A stretch of 64,000 bases of DNA from Ferrovibrio sp. (GTDB taxonomy: Bacteria; Pseudomonadota; Alphaproteobacteria; Ferrovibrionales; Ferrovibrionaceae). Positions 17,476 through 27,826 of this stretch are shown here, piece after piece. The translations under genes and the position numbers were made by a program. The notes beneath the pieces are model-generated. The model was not told where the DNA came from and did no database searches. It was given only the letters and a program-made list of their open reading frames with translations. The stretch lies in assembly GCF_029255545.1 (NCBI RefSeq), contig NZ_JANLJJ010000068.1, forward strand, positions 1 to 64,000, read 5' to 3'. Within the stretch, counting starts at the first letter, position 1. Every line of letters starts with the position of its first letter.

Positions 17476-18237
17476 CTATCGCTTCCAAATCTGGTTTCGA
17501 TGAAAAGCGAGGTAGGGCTTGTGTTCGTCACGCAGAATCAAGCATTGGATGACGGCTCCGCTCAACTCGGCTCGTGCTGCCGCTTCGAGATCAGAAGAAA
17601 GCAGAACCTTTCCGTCATCATCAAATGTTACCAAGCCGGCATCGAATGCCGCGTCCCATAGTGCAGACAACAGCAATCCGTTGTGGACGTCGAGCCGCTC
17701 GGCATCACTTTCGCATTCGCTCCAGGGGATGATGTGCGACGCCCGCAGAAGGGCCGGCTCCGAAATTCCGGTCAGAGGGCAGCGGCTGTGCCAATAATCC
17801 ATCAATCGAGCGCGAAAGATGTCCTGACCGATTCTCTGGACGACGAACCGCTCGGCCTCGGTCGTCCGTGGCAGATCTGCCACCCGGGCCTCAAACTCCC
17901 GCAGCGGCGCGTCGGGCAAGCTGACTCCGAGCTCATAAACGCGGTGCAGCACCGCATAAAGCGCGCCAAGGCTGTCGAAGGCGTGGCAGGCGCGTCCGGG
18001 ACCGGGCATATCGGCGGGGGGCAGGCCCAGCTCAGCGATGACGCCCCCGTGGTCCAGCGCGAGAAACCATGGCCCCTGCGCCCCTTTGGCAGCAAGGTAG
18101 ATCGTGCCATGCGCGGTGGTCGATCCGAAGGCCGCCCAGCCCGCCTCTTCCGCCAGAATGCGGCGGAAGCCGTTCTGAGACGCGGCCTTCTGGCATTCTT
18201 CGCGGACAACAAAGGACTGGGGCGATTCAATCGTCAT
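17476..18237 (-). CDS. HNH nuclease (HNH_2-like), defence operon
   Basis: 253 residues from ATG 18237, 11 nt after the ATPase stop. The C-terminal half carries an HNH signature: CPLTGISEPALLRASHIIPW (about residue 160) followed by NGLLLSALWDAAFDAG (about 187-202). That gives the His of SHI, the Asn of NGL and a later Asp/His pair. The N-terminal half is a beta-rich domain (GTIYLAAKGAQGPWFLALDH) that may recognise DNA or a partner. Paired with a Rad50-like ATPase it recalls the PtuA/PtuB arrangement of Septu. A longer in-frame start at 18396 would lie within the ATPase gene. Confidence 0.82.
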   Translation of the reverse strand: MTIESPQSFVVREECQKAASQNGFRRILAEEAGWAAFGSTTAHGTIYLAAKGAQGPWFLALDHGGVIAELGLPPADMPGPGRACHAFDSLGALYAVLHRVYELGVSLPDAPLREFEARVADLPRTTEAERFVVQRIGQDIFRARLMDYWHSRCPLTGISEPALLRASHIIPWSECESDAERLDVHNGLLLSALWDAAFDAGLVTFDDDGKVLLSSDLEAAARAELSGAVIQCLILRDEHKPYLAFHRNQIWKR

Positions 18238-18248
18238 CGTAGCGGGGC

Positions 18249-20222
18249 TCAAATGTCCATTGCAAACAGGCGTTTCTCCGCCGGAGTCGAGCTCATCTCG
18301 AGTCTTACGTAGCTTTCTCCCTGCAGCTCGGGCGGCGGAGCGGTCGTGGTAGTTACAACGTATTGGAAGGCGGGCTTGCCCGCTGTTTCCTCCCATTGAT
18401 GCACGAGCTTGAACAGGCCGGCGTAGAGCTGCCCGTCCAGATCCGCCTCGCGCGGACTGTCGTGTACAAGGAAGGCTGGCAGGTCCGCCTTCTCTTCGAT
18501 GGCCATATGCAGTGCGGCGAGGTCGAATGCGACGATCTTCAGGGAGTCCAAGGCCGCTGTCGAAACTTCGCCTCGCCCTGAGAATTCGGCATCGACCTTC
18601 AAGCCGTTACCATCGAGCTTGATGGTGCCCGCCACCCCCTCGGGGAGCCAGGCGGCCATGATCCCTTGATACCTTTCCTCCAGCGTCCTGATGGCTGCTC
18701 GCGCCCGCGCGCGTCCGGCGTCCAGTTGCGCGCGGACCGCTTCCAATTCCGTGGTCCCCGGAGGTGTGGGCTTGGCGGCCGCTTCGCGTTCGCGCAGCGA
18801 TCGCACGTCATCAAGCGTGCGCCTCGCCTGATAGATGCGATCTTGCACCTCCTTCGCAGCCGCCTGCGCGGCGCGACTGGCGGCATCAGCGGCTTTTGCC
18901 TCCGCCTCGAGTGCTTGCCGTTGGGAGCCGAGCTGCTGAATCAGGGCCTCGACGCGTTTGGCCTCCTGCTCCGTGCCATTCGCCTCTGCATCCAGGTCGG
19001 CGGCCTTCTTCTGTTTGTCCGCAATCGCGGCCTTCAGTGCGGCCAGGTCACAGGCTTCGAGCGAAATCCCGCATCCCTTTGCCTTGACCTCATCGATGCT
19101 GACCCTACAGACGGGGCAGACTCTGATCCGTCCCTGAGTAATGTCGATCTCCCCTAGGCTTGCCTCGGAGCGGTATCGTTCAGCTTCACCTCGCTTGAAA
19201 CGCGACTCGTTCTCCAACTGCTGACGTTTCGCCGTTAACGTCTCGTGCTCCTCATTGAGCGCTTTTTGGCGCGCGAAGATCGACCCGACATTCGGCGGCT
19301 TCGGCAGATCGGCTCGCATGGCGTTGGCCAAAGCCGCCTCCGCCAGCGAGACCAGCCCCTTCTGATCGATCGTGTCGTCGAAACCGACCTCATCGTCGGT
19401 ACTCAAGGCGAGCCTCACGGCCTTCAGGCCGTCGGCATACCGCTGTTGCTGATAAGCTTGGCGCCGCCGTTCGTCCTCGACGGCAGCCACGAGTTCCCGC
19501 TCGCGGGTGGCGGCCGCGCGCTCGTCAGCATCCAGAGCACGCAAGGCGAGGCGCACCATGGTCAGCTTGGCGGTTTCGCCGATCACCTGGGCGCGCGACC
19601 GAGTCTGCGTCTGCGATGACCGCCACGCCAGAATATCAGCCAAGCGACACTCCTGGTCGCGGGTCAACCAGGCCCGAAGCACGTCCCAAACCTGTTCACG
19701 GCTCACGTCTGGCGGCGTGGCTTCCGCGATCGTCGAAAAGAAGCCGGCGATGATGACGGGATCGATAGACGTTTGATCGCCGTCTCGGCGTCCCCGTGCG
19801 ATTCCGTCTTCGATGGAATTGATTTGAGCGACGAACTCACCGCCTGGCAGTCCCAATGGGCGGACAGCGACCCAGCACACGCCGTCGATTAGAATCTCAG
19901 CCGCGATCAGGCCGTTCGGAAGCCGCGCCATGAGGCGTGAGCGCTGGGTATCCGTGGCATAGCCGGGCTCCCCCAGACAGGCCCGAAGCAGACGACAGAA
20001 GGTTGTTTTGCCGCTGCCGTGGGCCAGGGCGCGGCTGCCGCTGCTCGACATATCCGGCGTCCAAATGATGTTGAGACCGGGCTTCAACGTCACGTCCCGG
20101 ATGATGGTCTGTGGATCGCTGAAGATGGCCAGCCGACGGACCCAGAGCCGAGGCCCGGTCCGGCCTTCAGGCGCCGCCGGCGGACCGATTGCCGGGGCGA
20201 ACAGATCAGCCTGATTGGCCAC
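18249..20222 (-). CDS. Rad50/SMC-like ATPase with central coiled coil and CPVC motif
   Basis: 657-residue ABC-type ATPase. Walker A AHGSGKTT is at residues 67-74. A long coiled coil spans about 225-545 and is interrupted near 369 by VCPVCRVSID, a zinc-hook-like turn. The C-terminal part has SGRGEVSTAALDSL (signature region) and FLVHDSPREADL (Walker B and D-loop). Such proteins couple ATP binding to nuclease partners on DNA. The start overlaps the methyltransferase stop by 17 nt, and the HNH gene follows at once, so the ATPase and HNH product probably act together. The N-terminal 25 residues are low-complexity. Confidence 0.85.
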   Translation of the reverse strand: MANQADLFAPAIGPPAAPEGRTGPRLWVRRLAIFSDPQTIIRDVTLKPGLNIIWTPDMSSSGSRALAHGSGKTTFCRLLRACLGEPGYATDTQRSRLMARLPNGLIAAEILIDGVCWVAVRPLGLPGGEFVAQINSIEDGIARGRRDGDQTSIDPVIIAGFFSTIAEATPPDVSREQVWDVLRAWLTRDQECRLADILAWRSSQTQTRSRAQVIGETAKLTMVRLALRALDADERAAATRERELVAAVEDERRRQAYQQQRYADGLKAVRLALSTDDEVGFDDTIDQKGLVSLAEAALANAMRADLPKPPNVGSIFARQKALNEEHETLTAKRQQLENESRFKRGEAERYRSEASLGEIDITQGRIRVCPVCRVSIDEVKAKGCGISLEACDLAALKAAIADKQKKAADLDAEANGTEQEAKRVEALIQQLGSQRQALEAEAKAADAASRAAQAAAKEVQDRIYQARRTLDDVRSLREREAAAKPTPPGTTELEAVRAQLDAGRARARAAIRTLEERYQGIMAAWLPEGVAGTIKLDGNGLKVDAEFSGRGEVSTAALDSLKIVAFDLAALHMAIEEKADLPAFLVHDSPREADLDGQLYAGLFKLVHQWEETAGKPAFQYVVTTTTAPPPELQGESYVRLEMSSTPAEKRLFAMDI

Positions 20223-23200
20223 TGCCGAACCTCGCCCAGATCACAATGTCTTCCGGTGCGACGGCAGCGGTGAGGCTGCCTACGTCGATGTTCCGGGCCG
20301 CACGGATCGCGAAAGCGGCCCGTTGGGCGTCGGCGGAAACGGCCTGCAGTCCCGCCGAACTAAAATGCTGACCCCGTGTCCACGCCCCGTCGGCGCGCTC
20401 CTCCAATTGGCCTGAGGTGAGCAGCGTCTCGAACATCGATCGCCACGCCGCATTGATGGCCGGGCTTAGCCGGACCGCGCCTTGTGCGGGCTGCGCCTCT
20501 GGGCCGACGAGCCTGATCCACTGACTCCGGTCGCTGGTCGTCAGCAGAGGCGTAAGCAGTGCGGGCTCTGCAATGCTGGCGATAACGAAGCGCGCGCGTG
20601 AACCATCATTCGCTTGATCCATCTGCCAAAGAGCGTGTTGCGCCGCGTAGCGGAGACGGTCTCGGGCCTGGACGCTTGCCGACCACGTCCATGCGCCGTC
20701 TGGCAGACCATCGAGAGGCGGCAATTCGACGGAGATAGGAAGCGTGTCGGCCGGCCGACCTACCTCCAACCGGTTCCACGCCTCTATTACCAGTCGTTCG
20801 GTGCGGTACTCGCCGAACAGGCGGATCTCTTTTTCCTTCAGCACGCGGAAGGTTTCAGACGGGTAGTCGGCGCCTTTGACCTTGGCGGGATCGAGGACGT
20901 ATCGCTGTTCTTCCTCGGTCAGGCCAAATTTTCTGGCAAACAAGACATCGAGTTCGGCGCGCAATTGGGCGCGTCGGTCCTCATTCCAAGCGAAGGGCGG
21001 ACCGGAATATCCTAGATCCTCCGCCCATAGCTTCATGATGTGGCTCGTATAAGTCAGTTCCAGAACCCGTGGACGAATGAAGTCGAGCTCAAGGGTAGAG
21101 AAGGTGGATGGAGGCAGGGCTGCGAACTGTTTCAGATAGCTGTAAGTCAGATGCGTTCCGCCTACTGAGAGCCGGGCAATGAAATCAAATGGCAGCGACA
21201 ACCACATCGCCAAATGCGCCGCCGCCAGATCAGCTCCTCTATTCAAAAAGAAGACCGGCATCGTATGTCCGACTCCAACCTTCGGAAACACGCTCGCAAT
21301 TACCGTCCTCTCATCTGTTGAACGGCAGATGTCCCGCCAGCCCATGAGCCAGCGCGGCTGTTTGGCGTCGATCAACAGTTCGGCAAGGGCCAGCGCATCC
21401 TTCTGTCCCTCGGCGATAAGGGTAAGATCATCCGCCGCCAGCGGCGTCTCGCGCTGCATCTCTGCACCAGTGGCGAGCGTCTTGGGATCGAGCAGGAAGC
21501 GTTCGGCCGATGCCTTCAGTGCTCCGCGCCAATCCTGTGCGCGGCCGAGCAAGTGAAATATGTCGGCCTCTCGCGCCGGTTGGCCTTCAAGGACAGGAAT
21601 AGCCCCGGCAAGCCAGCTGACGAGCGCTTTAAGTGCGGCGGCACGGGCGCTTGCCTGCGTGTCCGCATCCGCCTTGCGGCGTACCTTTCCGCCTTCGCTT
21701 CTCGCCATCCTAACGGCGCTCTTCAACGCCGACGGCACGCGGGCGGCTCGTAAGATGACCTCTTCCTCAGGCACCCAGTAACGCGGCGATGGCTCAAAGG
21801 CCGGGTTCTGCTTCTCGGCAATGGTGCAATCGCGGGCGCCTTCGTCGTCGTCGATTGCATCGACGCCATAGGTCGCCCACCGATGATCGAAGTGGTGGAT
21901 CATCTTGGCTTGATAGAGCGGCACACGGCGCTCAACGCCTGTTCCGATCCCTCGTACCCAGTCCGTTCCCTCGCGCTGCCAGCCCTCGGCTTCCAGCTGC
22001 GTCGGCGTGCGGAAGAAACCGGAATCGCCGGACATGTGGAACATCGTCTGGAATGAGATGCCCCAGGGATTGATGTCGCCTCCTTCGTCTTGAGGCCGTT
22101 CCTCGATCAGCACCGGGACTTTGGAGTAGATTTTCGCGATCAGATCAGCGTCTGAACGTGTCCGAAAGACCGGCGCGGTCTTGGTATTCGGATTGATGGC
22201 GGCGATCTCTAACGGTGACAAATCAAAATGTCTTCTATCGTCCGCGAACTCCTCGACAGTGCGGGAGAAGAAGCTGAAAGCCACTTTCATTGGCCCCGTT
22301 CCAGGCGCAGCCAATGTCAGAAGCGCAAACTTGAACCGGGCGTGTCCGATCCGGTCGAAGAAGCCGAGTCCTGTCTGGAAATCGTGCATGCTTACCAGGC
22401 GTCGTTGATCCACCAGCGATGCAAAGAACGGCGCGGTTGTAATATCCGTGGCGATACCGCTAGGCACGATGATTCCCGCCCGCCCGCGCGTTCCGGCCAA
22501 CCGCGAGAACAGCTCGGCGAAAAGGGCATAGGTGTTGACATCGCCCCGGCCGGTGAGCGGATACCGGCCCGATGACCGCGCAAATTCGCTGGCCGCTTCC
22601 GCCGCGCGCTTTGCGAAGACAAAATCCCGCCACAGGCGGCCATCTGCGCTGCCCGGATCAGCCTTTTCCAAGGTGTCGATCAGCTCCTGCCGTGCCGCCT
22701 TATTGGGCGCACTGGCAATGGCGGGCGAGCGCGCGGCGAAGAATTCCTGTTCCTGGAGCTTAATCCGCTCCCATGGCGGGTTGCCGATGACCACATCGAA
22801 GCCGCCATCGCGTTCCATGATCTCTGGAAATTCGATGAACCAATGGAAGGCATTTACTTTCTCAGAGGTCAGCCTTGCGCCTTGCCGCAGATGCTCGGCA
22901 GGCGCTTCGCCACCTGCCGCCTGCCACACATGTTCGGTGAGCGGCATGGCGTCCGCGCCTGTGGCGCTGGCGGCCTTCGACATAAAGAACGCCGCCATGT
23001 AGAAATTGGCCGAGATATAGAGGTCGCTGGCTGTCTTCAGGCTCTGCCAATCGTCCGATGCGCGCATGTCTGCAAAGCCAAGTGCCTTTGCCTCGACGCT
23101 CGCCAAATCGTCCTGCGCCATCCCCTTCAGCTTGTGATCACACTCGGCCAGGATTTCGGGCGGCGACCAGTTCTTGAACAGTTGTGGATGGCCTTTTGCC

Positions 23201-25053
23201 CGATCACGCTGTTCCCTGTTGAGGCGAGCGTAGCGGCGGGAGAGTTCCTTATCGTCGCCGGTCAGCGGCTTGTAGGCCTCGTCAGGCAATCCTGCCCGCA
23301 GCATCGATCGGCCAAAGACGCCGATCAAACTATCGCCGCAGCGGATCTGCGCGTCGAAGAAGGCGAGCGGGCGGCCCGGTTCTAGAGCTTCGATCCAGAG
23401 CGCCACCTTGGTCAGCTCGACCGCCATTGGGTTGCGGTCCACACCATAGAGGCAGCGGCAGGCGACGTCGCGCAATGCATGGCGGAAGTCGGCGGCCGAA
23501 GGAATTCCACCGGCACGATGGCGGGCGACACGAGTGGCGATGCGCCGCGCCGCCGCAAGCAGGAAATGCCCCGAGCCGCAGGCAGGATCGATGACGGTTA
23601 GATTCAAGAGCGCTTCGGCGGGATCGACGGCTTGCGCTTCCCGTTCATTGAGCACCGGATCGAGAGTGGTATCCAGCAGAAGCTGCACCAAACTGTCGGG
23701 CGTGTAGTAGGAACCGGTTGTCTTGCGCTGGTTGCCCTTCTGCTCGGCCGCTTCCGAGGCAAAGATCAATGTCTTGCCGTCGTCGCCGAGTTGCGGCTGG
23801 AGTTCGAGCAAGGATTCATAAACCGAGCCAAGCTCCTCGGTCTCCATCGCGCGCCAGTTCACCGGCACCATGCCGGTTTTGTCGGAGAGCCAGGAAAGGC
23901 GGTAGAGCGCTTCCATGAAGGCGCGATTGCGCAGGCGCGCGGTTTCCAGATGCGGCAGCATGTCGGTGCCGAAGAGCCCGCCAAGGGCTGGGAGGCCGAG
24001 CACCTCCTGACCGTGGGCAAGAGCTTGGAAGACAACCTTGATGCCTTCGTAGCGGTCGTGATGCTTGTCCCAAGTGGCGGCGCGGACGCATTGCACACGT
24101 AGCGCGGCGAGGCTGTAGCCTTCAACGTAAAGCTTGCGGGACTCCGGCTTCGCCGTATCAGGGTGGAGAAGGTTCCGATCCTCAGCCACCATCAGGAAGA
24201 TCAGGCGGTAGACGAGGCGCAGAAGCTCATTGAACCATTTGGTCAGATTGACCTCGCCAGACTTCAACCGGGTGGCGAGATCGGGGTTGGCTTCGAGAAA
24301 ACCGGAGCCGAGCACTTTGAGCGCTGTTTCGACTTGGGCCGCCAGCCGGTCGCGGGCGGCTTCACCTTCACGCGAACCGCTTTCGCGCCAGCGTTCGAGC
24401 GCGCAATCGGTCGCAGGCGCGCCGACAATGCCGAACCGTGTCCGGTGAATCAGCGACCAGAGGACGGCGAAGGAGGCAGCGTCCTCGTTCGTAAATATCT
24501 GGGCAAGGTCGGCTTCGATGTACGCCGGCCGGGTCAGCGAGGCGTTATCGCGCATGAGACGGATCACGGCGCCGTTGGTGACGACGCCCCAGAGCACGTC
24601 ATCGCTGTCGTTGAGATAGTCCTGGAGCGCGAAGGCCGGGGATCGCGAGCGATCGGTCGACAGCGTCGGACTGCGCCGGTCGAGCTTCTCGTCGGACGGC
24701 GGCACGACAACGATGGGCACCCGGCCGCCGGCGAGGAAGGAGATCACGCCATTGGCCGGGGCGAGATCGTCGAAGCCGAAGGTTTCCGCGAGGAAGTCAC
24801 GCACGAAGCGGCGGGTCGCTTCGACCGAGGGGGTTTCCAACTTCGCGAAAGCATCGAAATGTGACTGGCCGACGCGGAAGGCGGTCGAGATCTCCTCGCG
24901 GATCGTCAGCCCCTTGCGGATCCGATAGTCCTCTTCCGACTGCTCGGAGGCCTGTCTCCTGTCGATGCTTGCGACCGTTGCCGGCGCAATGAGATTGCCC
25001 TCGAGGGTGAGCGAGGGCCAGGCCGATATGTCGGTGACGGGCTTGCGGGCCAT
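20206..25053 (-). CDS. Large N6-adenine DNA methyltransferase (DrmMI/Eco57I-like)
   Basis: 1615 residues. Predicted AdoMet-dependent adenine methylase that marks host DNA in the defence system. AdoMet motif I is VIDPACGSGHFLLAA (about residue 488) and catalytic motif IV is VVIGNPPWERIK (about 759), typical of gamma-class enzymes. The long N-terminal region (1-450) resembles nuclease/helical domains of type IIG/BREX-like enzymes, but no clear PD-(D/E)XK site was seen. The C-terminal ~700 residues probably form the target-recognition domain. It starts 3 nt after the SNF2 gene stop. Alternatives are a BREX PglX-like or class 1 DISARM DrmMI homologue; the neighbouring helicases favour the latter. 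Confidence 0.87.
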   Translation of the reverse strand: MARKPVTDISAWPSLTLEGNLIAPATVASIDRRQASEQSEEDYRIRKGLTIREEISTAFRVGQSHFDAFAKLETPSVEATRRFVRDFLAETFGFDDLAPANGVISFLAGGRVPIVVVPPSDEKLDRRSPTLSTDRSRSPAFALQDYLNDSDDVLWGVVTNGAVIRLMRDNASLTRPAYIEADLAQIFTNEDAASFAVLWSLIHRTRFGIVGAPATDCALERWRESGSREGEAARDRLAAQVETALKVLGSGFLEANPDLATRLKSGEVNLTKWFNELLRLVYRLIFLMVAEDRNLLHPDTAKPESRKLYVEGYSLAALRVQCVRAATWDKHHDRYEGIKVVFQALAHGQEVLGLPALGGLFGTDMLPHLETARLRNRAFMEALYRLSWLSDKTGMVPVNWRAMETEELGSVYESLLELQPQLGDDGKTLIFASEAAEQKGNQRKTTGSYYTPDSLVQLLLDTTLDPVLNEREAQAVDPAEALLNLTVIDPACGSGHFLLAAARRIATRVARHRAGGIPSAADFRHALRDVACRCLYGVDRNPMAVELTKVALWIEALEPGRPLAFFDAQIRCGDSLIGVFGRSMLRAGLPDEAYKPLTGDDKELSRRYARLNREQRDRAKGHPQLFKNWSPPEILAECDHKLKGMAQDDLASVEAKALGFADMRASDDWQSLKTASDLYISANFYMAAFFMSKAASATGADAMPLTEHVWQAAGGEAPAEHLRQGARLTSEKVNAFHWFIEFPEIMERDGGFDVVIGNPPWERIKLQEQEFFAARSPAIASAPNKAARQELIDTLEKADPGSADGRLWRDFVFAKRAAEAASEFARSSGRYPLTGRGDVNTYALFAELFSRLAGTRGRAGIIVPSGIATDITTAPFFASLVDQRRLVSMHDFQTGLGFFDRIGHARFKFALLTLAAPGTGPMKVAFSFFSRTVEEFADDRRHFDLSPLEIAAINPNTKTAPVFRTRSDADLIAKIYSKVPVLIEERPQDEGGDINPWGISFQTMFHMSGDSGFFRTPTQLEAEGWQREGTDWVRGIGTGVERRVPLYQAKMIHHFDHRWATYGVDAIDDDEGARDCTIAEKQNPAFEPSPRYWVPEEEVILRAARVPSALKSAVRMARSEGGKVRRKADADTQASARAAALKALVSWLAGAIPVLEGQPAREADIFHLLGRAQDWRGALKASAERFLLDPKTLATGAEMQRETPLAADDLTLIAEGQKDALALAELLIDAKQPRWLMGWRDICRSTDERTVIASVFPKVGVGHTMPVFFLNRGADLAAAHLAMWLSLPFDFIARLSVGGTHLTYSYLKQFAALPPSTFSTLELDFIRPRVLELTYTSHIMKLWAEDLGYSGPPFAWNEDRRAQLRAELDVLFARKFGLTEEEQRYVLDPAKVKGADYPSETFRVLKEKEIRLFGEYRTERLVIEAWNRLEVGRPADTLPISVELPPLDGLPDGAWTWSASVQARDRLRYAAQHALWQMDQANDGSRARFVIASIAEPALLTPLLTTSDRSQWIRLVGPEAQPAQGAVRLSPAINAAWRSMFETLLTSGQLEERADGAWTRGQHFSSAGLQAVSADAQRAAFAIRAARNIDVGSLTAAVAPEDIVIWARFGSGQSG

Positions 25054-25056
25054 AGC

Positions 25057-27822
25057 TTACGCCTCGCCCGGCATCAGGACGAACAGCCCGATCGCGTCCG
25101 GAGGCAGCACGGCCTCCACGGTGACGCGTGAGGCAGAGCCTGCCGCGGCGCGGAGCCGGGCATGGTCCTGCATGAGTTCTTCCGCTCGCGAGCGAGCAAA
25201 TTCGGCGATCGGTCCTGAAAGCAGGCCGGCCAGATCCTCCTTTGCATTCGCGATGAACCTGTCGCGTGCGATGGACGCTAGATCGGCCGTCGCTGGCGTA
25301 TTCAGCAGTTCTCGCGCGGCTTCGCCAATCGCCACGATCCGACCGCCCTGGATTGCAACGAGGGCTGCTTCCTCGGCGAGCAGCAACTGTTCCTTGCGGG
25401 CATGGACGGTCAGCTTGAAACGTATCCTGAGCAGAGCGACGCGAGTCATCTGCTGCACGCCGGCGGTCGGCCAGGCGCCGACCCGGCCGATGCCGAGATT
25501 GGACAGAGACTCCGGATCGAGCGAGGCCTCCATCAGCGCCTCGGCCAGCGTCGCCGTTAAAGGATGCGTCCGGGTCAGCAGCGCTGTCCCCGATGGCGCT
25601 GGCTCGGACGTAGCCAGACGCACCGATCCACTCAGGCCATTCCCCTTCAGGCGCTCGCGCAGGCCGACGTCAAGTTCATCGACGTGGGCGAGAAGCAGGG
25701 ATTTCCGCGGCTCCAGGGGCACGCCGAAGCGCGCCATCGCCCTTTCGATGAAAAGCCTGGCATCCGCCGGGGAGCCAAGCAGCGTCCGCACCTTTTCCCA
25801 TTCCGGGGCGACCTCCTGCGGCTTCATCGCGTTCTGGGCGAAACGCGCGCGGGACTTCTTTTCGTTCTCGGAGGCGTCGCGCCAGCGCGACTCCATGACC
25901 TTGACGCCGTCGTCGAGGCGCAGGTCGAGCGTGAGCTGGCGGGACACGCCATGGCGCAACATCACCGACGCCATCAGCGCGTCCGTCACAGGCCCGCGTT
26001 CATCGGGGAGCGGCACGGTAACGCCGGTCGCCTTCCGGATCTCCTCGGCCTTGCGAAGAATGACATCGAGCACGGCCCCGTCGATGGCGCTGTCCGGTGA
26101 GAACATCATGATCGATCGGACGAGCTCCGCCGGTTGACCGAAGCGGTCGACCCGTCCTTCACGCTGCTGATGCCGGGTCGGGTTCCACGACAGATCGTAG
26201 TGCACCACCGTATCGAAGAGCTGCTGAAGGTTGATCCCTTCAGACAAGCAGTCGGTGGCGACGAGGATGCGTTGGACCTGCTTTTCCTCGTCCGCAGGCG
26301 CCATGTCGGCCACGCGGTCGCGGCGCTCGTCGGGGGTCAGAACACCCGTCACGGATTCGACGATCAGCTTGGGGAAAGCCTTGCGCAAACCATCGCGGAC
26401 ATGCTCCGCCGTCGCCAGATAGCGACAGAAGACGACGGGGTTGGCGCCCTTCTTGACGAGCGGCGTCAACGCATCGACCAAGGCGGTCAGCTTCGGATCG
26501 GGTTTGCCAACCAGTTCCTCGGCGCGCTTGACCAGGGCAAGAAGCTCCGGATCGACGTCGAAGGCTGTACCCGGTTCGATATCGACCGCGTCCTCGTCGT
26601 CACTGTCCTCGTCATAGATTTGCGGCTCGAGGCGGTCGCTCTCGCTCGACATACGGTTTCGCAGTGCGCTCAAAGCCGCAGCCGGCGAAGAGCCGACACA
26701 ACGCATCAGGGCCAGCGTGCCCCAGAAGGCCAAGCGTCGCTCCCGCTGTCCGGATCCTGCTCGGGAAACGATGCCGAGGCAGTAGTCGAGCACGGTTTCC
26801 TGGAATTCGAGGTGGGCCTGAGAAAGACGATAGGGAAATTCTGTCGTCTCATGCTTTGGGAAGGCGCGATCTTCGTCCCAATCCCCCGAGACGAGATCGA
26901 TCCGGCGCCGCTGCACGAAGTGCCGCGCCAGACGCTCCCGGTAGCGAGCGTCCTCGAAGTTCAACGACGTAAATGATGGCTCGACCAGGGAGAGAAGGCG
27001 CCCAAAGGCTTCCTCATCCCCGGAATGCGGCGTCGCGGTCAGAAGGATCATCCGCCGGTCCGGATTCCGGGCCAGCCCTGACAGAAGCTCAAAACGCTGC
27101 TGCCGACCCTTGTGCGTGCCTACGCAAGCATGCGCCTCGTCGACGATAACGAGATCCGGACAGGCGCGTGCGAAGCCTTCTCGGCGCTTCTCGGCCTTGA
27201 TGTAGTCGAGGCTGACGACCGTGAAAGGGTAAGCATCGAACAGGGTCTGAGCGAGGGGCAAGCCGCGTTCCAGCCTGCTCGCCGTGCCGGATGTGACCGC
27301 GACAGCTTCGATCTCGAAGCGCGCCTTGAGCTCTCCCACCCATTGTTCGACGAGATGCGGCGGGCAGAGCACTGAGAACGCATCCACTTCGCCTCGGTCC
27401 ATCAGCTCACGCAAGATCAGCCCGGCCTCGATCGTCTTGCCGATGCCGACGTCGTCCGCGATGAGCAGGCGTGGGACTTGCAGGCGAAGCGCCATCAACA
27501 AGGGAACAAGCTGATAGGTCCGCGGCTCGAAGGCGAGCTGCGCGGCGGACCGGAAGGGGCCAGCTCCTCGCCGCAACGTCAGACGCATCGCATCCGCAAG
27601 CAGCGCGGCCTTCGCCTGGACAGTCGTCGTGGCGTCGGCGGGCAGATCGAACCGGGCCGGCTCGACCGGGAGTATCTCGAGCTCCGGATCGAGGACAACC
27701 GTATCGTTCTCGCTGCCCGAGAGTGGGCGAAGCGCCAGAATGCCGTCCCGCGGCGGCGGCAACGCGACCCACTCCCGCCCGCGGGCGCGAACCAGATCTC
27801 CGGGGGAAAAATTCACCGTCAT
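25057..27822 (-). CDS. SNF2-family helicase (DrmD-like)
   Basis: 921-residue superfamily 2 translocase. Motif I is IADDVGIGKTIEAGLIL (about residue 126), motif II VIVDEAHACVG (about 229), motif III LLTATPHSGDE. The C-terminal RecA lobe has VFCRYLATAEHVRDGL, then ATDCLSEGINLQQLFDTVVH and HQQREGRVDRFGQ. A SNF2-like protein next to an N6 methylase and a DUF1998 helicase is the class 1 DISARM pattern, where DrmD is thought to process foreign DNA. It starts 4 nt after the helicase stop and ends 3 nt before the methylase start. Confidence 0.88.
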   Translation of the reverse strand: MTVNFSPGDLVRARGREWVALPPPRDGILALRPLSGSENDTVVLDPELEILPVEPARFDLPADATTTVQAKAALLADAMRLTLRRGAGPFRSAAQLAFEPRTYQLVPLLMALRLQVPRLLIADDVGIGKTIEAGLILRELMDRGEVDAFSVLCPPHLVEQWVGELKARFEIEAVAVTSGTASRLERGLPLAQTLFDAYPFTVVSLDYIKAEKRREGFARACPDLVIVDEAHACVGTHKGRQQRFELLSGLARNPDRRMILLTATPHSGDEEAFGRLLSLVEPSFTSLNFEDARYRERLARHFVQRRRIDLVSGDWDEDRAFPKHETTEFPYRLSQAHLEFQETVLDYCLGIVSRAGSGQRERRLAFWGTLALMRCVGSSPAAALSALRNRMSSESDRLEPQIYDEDSDDEDAVDIEPGTAFDVDPELLALVKRAEELVGKPDPKLTALVDALTPLVKKGANPVVFCRYLATAEHVRDGLRKAFPKLIVESVTGVLTPDERRDRVADMAPADEEKQVQRILVATDCLSEGINLQQLFDTVVHYDLSWNPTRHQQREGRVDRFGQPAELVRSIMMFSPDSAIDGAVLDVILRKAEEIRKATGVTVPLPDERGPVTDALMASVMLRHGVSRQLTLDLRLDDGVKVMESRWRDASENEKKSRARFAQNAMKPQEVAPEWEKVRTLLGSPADARLFIERAMARFGVPLEPRKSLLLAHVDELDVGLRERLKGNGLSGSVRLATSEPAPSGTALLTRTHPLTATLAEALMEASLDPESLSNLGIGRVGAWPTAGVQQMTRVALLRIRFKLTVHARKEQLLLAEEAALVAIQGGRIVAIGEAARELLNTPATADLASIARDRFIANAKEDLAGLLSGPIAEFARSRAEELMQDHARLRAAAGSASRVTVEAVLPPDAIGLFVLMPGEA

Positions 27823-27826
27823 CAGA

